The notes under the pieces: generated by a model
Databases searched by the model: none
What the model saw: the letters and a program-made list of their open reading frames with translations, nothing else
Told to the model about the DNA's origin: nothing
NCBI GenBank assembly: GCA_003452185.1
Contig: DMJJ01000374.1
Span: 1 to 6,960, forward strand
Direction: 5' to 3'
Length of the DNA: 6,960 nucleotides
Source of the DNA: Verrucomicrobiales bacterium
GTDB lineage: Bacteria > Verrucomicrobiota > Verrucomicrobiia > Limisphaerales > UBA11320
In this document: in pieces, positions 1 through 5,825 of the stretch
Numbering within the stretch: the stretch's first letter is position 1
Layout: each line of letters begins with the position of its first letter
Position numbers and translations under genes: made by a program

Positions 1-16
1 CCCACCCCGGGGTGGG
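1..16. repeat. 16-bp perfect palindrome at left edge
   Basis: The first 16 bases form a perfect inverted repeat, CCCACCCC followed directly by GGGGTGGG, with no spacer. It sits just upstream of the first small gene. With no loop it is a poor RNA hairpin, and no T-run follows it, so it is not a convincing terminator. It could be a dimeric protein-binding site, or chance in very GC-rich DNA. The left arm touches the window edge, so the true extent cannot be seen. Confidence 0.35.
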
Positions 17-75
17 GCGAAAAGATGGACGAATACGGCGGCCGGGGGCTAGCGTCCAAGAGCTTACACATACTT

Positions 76-345
76 ATGACACGTCAGCAGGTGCTGGATC
101 TCTACTTCATGGACGCCCGGGCGCGGCTCATCGACATCGCCGCATTTTTGGACAGGGTCGATCGCGGCTCCGGCGATCCAGACTTCCGGCTGGAAGCCTA
201 TCGAAAGGCGATGCGCGAGCTGACGCAGGGAGGGGGCGACCGGGCCAAGCGGGTGCTCCTGGCGCTGAGCGACCCGACCCCCGACCCGATCCCTGTCGCC
301 GCCGGCAAGGGGGCCTGCGGCGCCTGGCCCGGCGCGGCGAACTGA
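76..345 (+). CDS. Small protein of unknown function upstream of the EboB-type hydrolase
   Basis: This encodes 89 residues starting MTRQQVLDLYFMDARARL and ending GACGAWPGAAN. I do not recognise a named domain. The N-terminal two thirds look helical and charged (LIDIAAFLDRVDR, EAYRKAMREL), followed by a SDPTPDPIP segment and a Gly/Ala/Trp tail. There is no signal peptide or membrane segment, so it is probably cytoplasmic. The reading frame is also open from an ATG at 25, which would add 17 residues (MDEYGGRGLASKSLHIL). I prefer the ATG at 76 because the extension is unlike the rest of the protein, but the ribosome-binding evidence is weak for both: AAGAG lies 13 nt before 76. The gene is co-oriented with the TatD hydrolase, 58 bp upstream of it, so the two probably share a transcript. 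It may be a small accessory member of an ebo-like cluster; it is much shorter than what I recall of EboA. That link is inference from position. Confidence 0.7.
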   Translation: MTRQQVLDLYFMDARARLIDIAAFLDRVDRGSGDPDFRLEAYRKAMRELTQGGGDRAKRVLLALSDPTPDPIPVAAGKGACGAWPGAAN

Positions 346-403
346 GCTCGCCACCCCTGCGTCCAACCCCGGATTCCCCCCGAGAACCTCCATCTCCCAT
401 CGC

Positions 404-1207
404 ATGCGTTACATCGAACCCCACGGTCACATGGTCAGCCGCACCACGGATGACTACCGCGACATGGTCACGGCGGGATGCCAGGCCGTGTGCGAGCCCG
501 CGTTTTGGGCCGGCTTCGACCGAAGCTCCGCCGCCGGCTTCCACGATTACTTCTGCCAGCTTACCGATTATGAGCCAAAGCGGGCCGCCAAGTTCGGCCT
601 CCCCCACTTTTGCTGGCTCTGCATCAACCCGAAGGAGTCGGAGGACGTGGCGTTGGCGACGGACGTCATCGCGTTGATCCCGAAGTTTCTCGACCGGGCG
701 AATGTGCTTGGGATCGGGGAGATCGGACTGAACAAGAATTCCAGGAACGAGATGAAGGTTCTTGAGATGCACGTCGACCTGGCGGCGCGCACCGGGCAGA
801 TGATCCTGGTTCACACGCCCCACCTTGAGGACAAGCTCAAGGGAACCCGCCTGATCATGGATGTCCTCAAGGCCGACTCACGGGTGCGTCCCGAGCGGTG
901 CATCATTGACCATGTCGAGGAGCATACCGTGAAGGAGGTCCTCGACCGGGGGTTCTGGGCCGGGATGACCTTGTACCCGGAGTCAAAGTGCACGGCCGCG
1001 CGTGCTGCGGACATCGTGGAGATCTACGGGGCCGAGCGGATCTGGATGAACAGCGCGTGCGATTGGGGAGTGAGCGTCCCGCTTGCTGTCCCGTACGCGG
1101 CTCTCGAGATGCGACGTCGGGGTCACAGCGCGGAGGCCATCGACCGGCTGATCTATCAGAATCCGGTTCGCTTCCTGAGCCAAAGCGGGAAGTTCACCCT
1201 CGGGTGA
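404..1207 (+). CDS. eboB: TatD-family metal-dependent hydrolase, EboB type
   Basis: This 267-residue protein has the normal length for a TatD-fold TIM-barrel hydrolase of the amidohydrolase superfamily. The metal-binding set is complete: HGH at residues 7-9 on strand 1, E106 in GIGEIGLN, H137 in LVHTPH, H170 in IIDH, and D220 in NSACDWG. The C-terminal NPVRFL (254-259) is the usual end of the fold. The N-terminal signature HMVSRTTDDYRDM and the segment NPKESEDV resemble, from memory, the EboB branch rather than the DNase TatD branch. EboB belongs to a cluster linked to export or processing of metabolites such as scytonemin precursor; its substrate is unknown. The protein has no signal peptide. 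The start at 404 lacks a visible Shine-Dalgarno but gives the canonical strand-1 position. The usual eboC-F genes do not follow; a convergent lyase gene does. Eight cysteines are present, including C70-x2-C73 and C219 beside ligand D220. The fold is certain; the Ebo assignment is probable. Confidence 0.88.
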   Translation: MRYIEPHGHMVSRTTDDYRDMVTAGCQAVCEPAFWAGFDRSSAAGFHDYFCQLTDYEPKRAAKFGLPHFCWLCINPKESEDVALATDVIALIPKFLDRANVLGIGEIGLNKNSRNEMKVLEMHVDLAARTGQMILVHTPHLEDKLKGTRLIMDVLKADSRVRPERCIIDHVEEHTVKEVLDRGFWAGMTLYPESKCTAARAADIVEIYGAERIWMNSACDWGVSVPLAVPYAALEMRRRGHSAEAIDRLIYQNPVRFLSQSGKFTLG

Positions 1208-1215
1208 CAACGTCG

Positions 1216-1240
1216 CGGCCCCTTGCTCCCAGGCCGTTTT
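1216..1240 (+). terminator. Candidate weak Rho-independent terminator after the plus-strand genes
   Basis: CGGCC at 1216-1220 pairs with GGCCG at 1232-1236 across an 11-nt loop and is followed at once by TTTT (1237-1240). One G-T pair could extend the stem to six. It begins 8 nt after the stop of the hydrolase gene, in the 31-bp gap to the convergent lyase gene. The stem is short and the T-run is brief, so this is only a candidate. On the minus strand the T-run would precede the stem, so it does not serve the lyase operon. Confidence 0.35.
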
Positions 1241-4200
1241 ACCGGGGCTGAAGCCGGAAGAATCGCGTCGAGCCTGGGGCGGGCCCAATCGGCAGCACGA
1301 GGGAGTCTCCCTCGGTTTGGGGCGTTCCAGCCACCGGGGACCAAGCCCCCGTCCCCCCAAGGATCCCAGTCTGGAAGGGGGCCAGGAGCCCCGACGCCGA
1401 CGGCCAGGAGAGGAGCATCCCCGTCCCCGTTCCCTGAAACCGCAGGGGACCCGCCGAGGCGGGGACCACCGCAAGGGTGTCGAGTTCCAGGGCGAGCCCG
1501 GAGCACCGGTCGGCAGGGGAGGTGAGGTGGATCTCCACCGCCACCATGTTCATCCCCGGGACGAGGAACCCGCCGGGGATCTGTGCCGTCATCGCGAGCG
1601 CCCCGCAGGATCCCTCCGAGTTCGGCAGGGCCGTCGTTTGCGGCAGGATCGGGCCTGCGGGAAGGCCCTGGCGCGCGACCTCGGTCCCGTTCAGGTAGAG
1701 CACCCATCCTGAGGCGCGGGCGATCCGGGCCTCAAGTCCCAGGACCTGCGCGGGGTCGGGGACAAAGAACAACTTTCGGAACCAGGTGGTGATGGGCTTC
1801 TGTCCCGCCGGGGCGGCAGGGTTGAGGAGTGTGGCCTCGTCCCCCCGTCCGTAGCCCAGGGGGGCCGGGCCCTGCTTCCAGCCGGCGGAATCCAGCCCCT
1901 GGCCCCCGGCCCAGTCCGCCTGGGGAGGGCTCGATCCATCGAGGTAGCTCCAGGTGGCGTTGGACGCCACCAGGGTGATGGGAAGGGTGGTGAGTCCCGG
2001 AATCAGGGTGATCAACACCTGCCGTGCGTCCGTCATCGGGGGAGTCCCATCGTCGGTGACCCGAACCGCAATCGGGTAAGTCCCGGCCGGGATCTCCGGC
2101 CCGGGGACCCAGGTGAAGAGCCCGGTGTGAGGGTCGATCGAGGCCCCGGCCGGAGGCGTCCCATCGAGGGAGAAGGTCAGGGACGGAGGAATGGACTCCT
2201 CCCCCGAGGCGGTGGCGGTGAAGGCGATGGGATGGCCCGGCGCTTCTGCGATCCTCGGCGGCACGTGGAGCAGAGGGGGCGTGTTGTTCTGGTGGGGGGC
2301 AAGGCGGTCGCGTGGGATCGGTTGCTCGGTTCCCCCGGGGGGCGTCCAGGCCAGCGAGAGGCTGGGGGCCGGGCCGCTGTTCGCGTAATCGAGGCTCAGG
2401 GGGTAGAGTTGCCCGGCCTCAAGGCGGAGGGTCCCAACCTCCGCGATCCCGGGGGAGGCTGCAGGGTTGGACACCACGACCTGGCCGTTGAGGGTGAGCT
2501 TCACGGAGCCTGAGGCGCGAACTGAAAACTGATAGGTCCCGGCGCCCAGGGATCGAAGTTTTCCCTTCCATGTGATGCTGAAGGGGCCTGGAAGCAGCAG
2601 CGGATGCGGGGTTCCATTCCCCCAGTCAAAGTCGATGCCCCCGTCGATCCGGGTAAAGGCCAGTCGGGTGAAGTCGGGGTGGGCAAAGTATTGCCCGCGC
2701 AGCCCTGTGTCCGCGGGATAAAGCTGGCTCTGGGGGATTACCTCCCGGGTCCCGCCAGGCTCGGTCCAGAGGAGTCTTGCCGTGGCCGCCCCCTTGTCAT
2801 CGTAGTACTCCATCATCAGGTCGTAGTACTGCCCGGGGCTGAGGGTCACGGACTGCTGGTCCTCCGCGCCGGGGTGGCTCTCCCAGTGGTCGATCAGCAG
2901 TCGTCCCCCAAGCCAGAGCCGGACGCCCCCGTCCGAGAGGGTGTGCAGCGTGTGGATGCCGGCGTGCCGCGCCTGGAGGCGTCCGCTCCAGCGCACCGAG
3001 AACTGGTCTGCCCCGATGGTTGGGTCGGGCGAGCCCGTCCCCCAGAGAAAGTCGATCGTCGGGTCCACCCGCGTCAGGGCGAGCCCCGTGAATCCCGGCC
3101 CCGTGTGATATTCCCCCCAGAGCCCCGTGCCACTCCCGTCGAGGGCGGGGGCGGACGGGATCAGGGTGAGCGGGGGGGAGCTGGTCCGCGAAAGCCCGGT
3201 CGCCCCCACGGCCACCGCGGTGAATTCCTGGATCGAGGGCGGAAGGTTCGAGAGGGTGATGCGGTAGGGGGGGCGGGAGAGGCTCGCGATGCGGGTGGCA
3301 TGGGAGTAAACGTCGACCCGTGCGACCGGGCCCGCGGGGTCGAGGGCGATGGCCGTCAGGGTGACGGTGGCCGGGGCATCCACCACGGGCGACGGGGCTG
3401 AGCTCACCAGGCGGACCAACGGTGGGGAGGGCCCTAGGCTGAGGCGGGCGTGGAGCGTGCGTCCCTGCCTGCCGGCGACATCGAAGGCGACCCGGACCGT
3501 TGGCGTCAGCCGGAGAAGGGTCACCCCGGCATCCGCCTGGAGGAGGGCCAGTGCCGGGCTGCCCAGGTCGAGCGTGAGCGGGGCCGCCTGGCCCTGCGTC
3601 GGGTCCGAGAGGCCGATGTCAACCAGCGCCCCGTCGTTCCGCACCAACACCGAGCACGGCCCGTCCACCTGGACTCCGCCGATCGCGGCCCCCCCCGGCT
3701 CCCAGAGGTTGATCGCCAGCAGCCCGAGCGAATCCTTGCGGACCGCCTGAGCCCGGGGGGAGTTCTCCAGGACTGTGATGCCGGGCCGGGCCGCGTACCG
3801 GGCAACATCGGCCGGGGAGGTTGCCGGCAGGAGCACGTAGGCGTAACGGCCATCCGTGGGGTTGGTCCCGTGCGGCAGGGTGAGGCTGAGGTACGGGCTG
3901 GCGGTTTGGTTCGTGTTGCCAAACGGAAGGTTGAGATCGGCCGTGGCGCCGGAGCGCATCTCGCGTGTCAGGGTCAGGTCCCCGGGGTGCGGGAAGAAGA
4001 ACCCGAGATCGCTTCCCGGGGTGTTGCCCGCGAGGTGGGCCCAGGCGACGGACGGCACGGTTCGGGAAAGCCCCGGCGAAGCCGGCGCTGCCACCCCGTT
4101 TACCAGAAGCGGGTTGTCGCCGTAGGCTGCGAGCCGGCGGGTCTCCACCACCGTCTCCACGGCGCGTCCCGAAATCCCATGGATGGCGGATCCGAGGCAG

Positions 4201-5825
4201 ACAACCTCGTCATCAAAAAAGAACCACGACTTGCGGGCTGAGAGCCCCGCACCCCAGGAGCTGAGCTGCATCCCGGAGACTCCGTATTGGTCGAGGAGAT
4301 CGGCCCCGCCCACCCAGTCCTCGCCGCTCAGGTAAGCCTCCCCGGAGCCGGGGGCCCGAGGTGTGGAGTCGACCGTGGTGCCGGGCATCCGGTAGGGATC
4401 GATCGTGGCCCAGAAGTCGCCCGAGTATTGGCGAAGGTCAGGGGTGTAGAGGTAGGTCATTCCATCCCCGGTGTACCAGCCGTGAAGATTCTCACCCCGG
4501 ATCGATTCGTAGTTGGCCACCCGGGCCGAGGACATCGCCAGGGCCATCGACCACCCCTGGCGGCGGTGGACGACCCGATCCATCTGGGGGAAGCGGCGGT
4601 GGAGGACCGGTGGCTGGGCGGGCGGGACGGAGGAATCGGCCAGAACCGCGGCGGCCCAGACGCTATACGGCGGGGAGGTGTTTGCGACGAAATCGAGCGA
4701 GGTGTCGGAGAGAATCTGGGCCTTGACGAAGCTGTTCAGCGAGGCCCCCTCCGCCGCCGGGGCGAGGCGGGCCAACCGCAGGATGGATGACAGGACGAAG
4801 TGCCCCGATTCATGGTCGTCCGTGGGGCGGGAGGCGTAGCGACCGCTGACCGCCTGCATGATGGCGCCATGGACCAGGAAGGGTTCGAACGAATTCTGCA
4901 CCCACGCCAGGAGGGTGGGGATGGCCACCGGGCCCGGGTCCCACGGGGAGCCTTGGAACAGCTCCACCACCGGGGTCAGGATGGAGAGGAGTTGGGCGCC
5001 GTAGCCCCCGTTGTACGGGATCACATCGTGGAAGAGGAACGATCCATCGGTGTGGAATCCGTCACCCACGGGGGCGTACGACAGGACGCCGTCCAGTCCC
5101 GCCAGACCGGTGGTGATTTTCGCGGAGTCCTTGACCAGGATGCCCCGGAGGGCGATGGCACTCGAGATCCAGGTCCGGTTCGCTGCCGTGAGCACGGGGG
5201 CCGGGATGAAGTGATCGACCGCGGCCATGTAACGATCCCGACGCCCGGCCGGGAGGTCGTCGTACATCAGGGTGGTGATGTCAACCAGGCGGAGTGGAGT
5301 CGCGATCTGCCAGTCGAAGAAATTTCCGTATTGGGAGGTGTTCTCCTGGTTGTAAATGTGCAGGTCCATCCACTCCAGGCTCTCGAGGATCGCGGCCTGA
5401 AGCCCGGCGGAGCCCTCCAGCGCCGATCCGTGGACCGAGTAGGCGAGCGCCATCGCGCGGATCCGGTCGTAGGTGGCGGAAATCTCCCCCGAATCGGTCC
5501 CGAGATTCGGCAGGTCCTCCCAGAGCCGGGTGCGGGCTGGATCTGTGAGCAGGGTGGACCAGCGGTTTTGGGCGGTCGATTCGATTGCCGAGATCCACCC
5601 GGAGTAGAGGGGATCCGAGCGGTTGGCATTCGTCCCGAGGGTGATCATCTCCCGCCATCGGAGGCGGAGAAGATCGAAGGTGTCGGCCCCGGGGAGAGTG
5701 AGGGGGATGAGCAGAAGCACGAGCGCGCAAAGCGCCGGGGCGAGCCGGGATCGAACGGGGGCCGGACATTCTTCCCACGGCCCGTGGGACCCCCGCGGGG
5801 CGCGGGGCCCCTGACTGGCCTTCAT
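1239..5825 (-). CDS. Secreted multidomain polysaccharide lyase, family PL8 (hyaluronate/chondroitin AC/xanthan lyase-like)
   Basis: The protein has 1528 residues. PL8 enzymes cleave uronic-acid-containing polysaccharides by beta-elimination. Residues 1-47 are a signal peptide with a hydrophobic core (28-44) and probable cleavage after PGA. The toroid domain (about 50-390) holds the aromatic patch NFFDW (168-172), N216, H266, Y275, R329 and R333; the spacing equals that I recall for Pedobacter chondroitinase AC (N175, H225, Y234, R288, R292). GENLHGWYTGDGMTYLY (444-460) and DFWATIDPYRMPGTTVD match the PL8 central beta domain; the PL8 C-terminal domain ends near 750 (LSDPTQ). Then follow Ig-like (801-888), two PA14 (901-1037, 1041-1176), He_PIG-like Ig (1188-1275), a jelly-roll-like domain (1283-1453) and a terminal module ending FFRLQPR. 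The start at 5825 is chosen because it overlaps the upstream stop as ATGA, with AAGGTG 11 nt upstream; an in-frame ATG at 5861 lies inside the upstream gene. Family is secure; the exact substrate cannot be read. Confidence 0.95.
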   Translation of the reverse strand: MKASQGPRAPRGSHGPWEECPAPVRSRLAPALCALVLLLIPLTLPGADTFDLLRLRWREMITLGTNANRSDPLYSGWISAIESTAQNRWSTLLTDPARTRLWEDLPNLGTDSGEISATYDRIRAMALAYSVHGSALEGSAGLQAAILESLEWMDLHIYNQENTSQYGNFFDWQIATPLRLVDITTLMYDDLPAGRRDRYMAAVDHFIPAPVLTAANRTWISSAIALRGILVKDSAKITTGLAGLDGVLSYAPVGDGFHTDGSFLFHDVIPYNGGYGAQLLSILTPVVELFQGSPWDPGPVAIPTLLAWVQNSFEPFLVHGAIMQAVSGRYASRPTDDHESGHFVLSSILRLARLAPAAEGASLNSFVKAQILSDTSLDFVANTSPPYSVWAAAVLADSSVPPAQPPVLHRRFPQMDRVVHRRQGWSMALAMSSARVANYESIRGENLHGWYTGDGMTYLYTPDLRQYSGDFWATIDPYRMPGTTVDSTPRAPGSGEAYLSGEDWVGGADLLDQYGVSGMQLSSWGAGLSARKSWFFFDDEVVCLGSAIHGISGRAVETVVETRRLAAYGDNPLLVNGVAAPASPGLSRTVPSVAWAHLAGNTPGSDLGFFFPHPGDLTLTREMRSGATADLNLPFGNTNQTASPYLSLTLPHGTNPTDGRYAYVLLPATSPADVARYAARPGITVLENSPRAQAVRKDSLGLLAINLWEPGGAAIGGVQVDGPCSVLVRNDGALVDIGLSDPTQGQAAPLTLDLGSPALALLQADAGVTLLRLTPTVRVAFDVAGRQGRTLHARLSLGPSPPLVRLVSSAPSPVVDAPATVTLTAIALDPAGPVARVDVYSHATRIASLSRPPYRITLSNLPPSIQEFTAVAVGATGLSRTSSPPLTLIPSAPALDGSGTGLWGEYHTGPGFTGLALTRVDPTIDFLWGTGSPDPTIGADQFSVRWSGRLQARHAGIHTLHTLSDGGVRLWLGGRLLIDHWESHPGAEDQQSVTLSPGQYYDLMMEYYDDKGAATARLLWTEPGGTREVIPQSQLYPADTGLRGQYFAHPDFTRLAFTRIDGGIDFDWGNGTPHPLLLPGPFSITWKGKLRSLGAGTYQFSVRASGSVKLTLNGQVVVSNPAASPGIAEVGTLRLEAGQLYPLSLDYANSGPAPSLSLAWTPPGGTEQPIPRDRLAPHQNNTPPLLHVPPRIAEAPGHPIAFTATASGEESIPPSLTFSLDGTPPAGASIDPHTGLFTWVPGPEIPAGTYPIAVRVTDDGTPPMTDARQVLITLIPGLTTLPITLVASNATWSYLDGSSPPQADWAGGQGLDSAGWKQGPAPLGYGRGDEATLLNPAAPAGQKPITTWFRKLFFVPDPAQVLGLEARIARASGWVLYLNGTEVARQGLPAGPILPQTTALPNSEGSCGALAMTAQIPGGFLVPGMNMVAVEIHLTSPADRCSGLALELDTLAVVPASAGPLRFQGTGTGMLLSWPSASGLLAPFQTGILGGTGAWSPVAGTPQTEGDSLVLPIGPAPGSTRFFRLQPR
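1242..1451 (-). other. C-terminal module of the PL8 lyase, verrucomicrobial type
   Basis: The last 70 residues run from GPLRFQGTGTGMLLSWPS through a central GAWSPVAGTP to the final RFFRLQPR. From memory, this pattern (L-x-W-P near the start, W-x-x-V in the middle, Phe-Phe/Tyr-Arg-Leu at the end) is a recurrent C-terminal module in large secreted verrucomicrobial proteins. It could be a small beta-sandwich or part of an export or surface-retention signal; its function is not established here. No LPXTG motif and no PEP-CTERM-type hydrophobic tail is present. Confidence 0.5.
2298..3125 (-). repeat. Tandem PA14 domains within the PL8 lyase
   Basis: Two consecutive modules of about 136 residues share a layout: GLWGEYHTGPGFTGLALTR versus GLRGQYFAHPDFTRLAFTR at the start, then DFLWGTGSPDP versus DFDWGNGTPHP, FSVRWSGRLQ versus FSITWKGKLR, and a closing LLWTEPGGTREVIP versus LAWTPPGGTEQPIP. 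PA14 is a beta-barrel fold common in carbohydrate-active and adhesive exoproteins, and some members bind glycans. The first copy keeps the typical SDGGVRLWLGGRLLIDHW core. The second has drifted to ASGSVKLTLNGQVVVSN, losing the Asp-Gly and the Trp. The 3-residue linker between them suggests an old tandem duplication. Confidence 0.85.
5685..5825 (-). other. Signal peptide region of the PL8 lyase
   Basis: It encodes residues 1-47. A long polar N-region, rich in Pro, Gly and Arg, precedes RSRLAPALCALVLLLIPL and a TLPGA/D cleavage-type boundary. The n-region of about 27 residues is longer than usual, so translation may also begin further in, but no other in-frame ATG is present before the hydrophobic core. 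The cysteine at residue 33 lies inside the core, not in a lipobox at its end, so this is not an obvious lipoprotein. Confidence 0.75.
5822..5825 (-). promoter_or_regulatory. ATGA stop-start overlap coupling the two lyase genes
   Basis: On the minus strand the start codon ATG (5825-5823) and the TGA stop of the upstream gene (5824-5822) share two bases in a 4-bp ATGA overlap. This arrangement usually means one mRNA and re-initiation by the terminating ribosome. It fixes the operon structure and decides the start of the PL8 gene. Confidence 0.8.

Noticed and set aside
12..677. Plus-strand open frame of 221 codons in another frame
   Set aside because: It overlaps the small gene and the hydrolase; its Arg/Pro/Ser-rich translation is typical of a shifted frame in GC-rich DNA.
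128..823. Minus-strand open frame of 231 codons across the first two genes
   Set aside because: It runs through the TatD hydrolase, whose metal ligands are intact on the plus strand, and has no domain features.
1156..1707. Minus-strand open frame of 183 codons near the lyase 3' end
   Set aside because: It lies in a shifted frame inside the terminal modules of the PL8 lyase, which carry clear domain patterns in their own frame.
2604..4241. Plus-strand open frames of about 265 codons (2604-3401 and 3450-4241)
   Set aside because: Both lie antisense to the PA14, Ig and PL8 C-terminal regions and show low-complexity charged sequence with no recognisable family.
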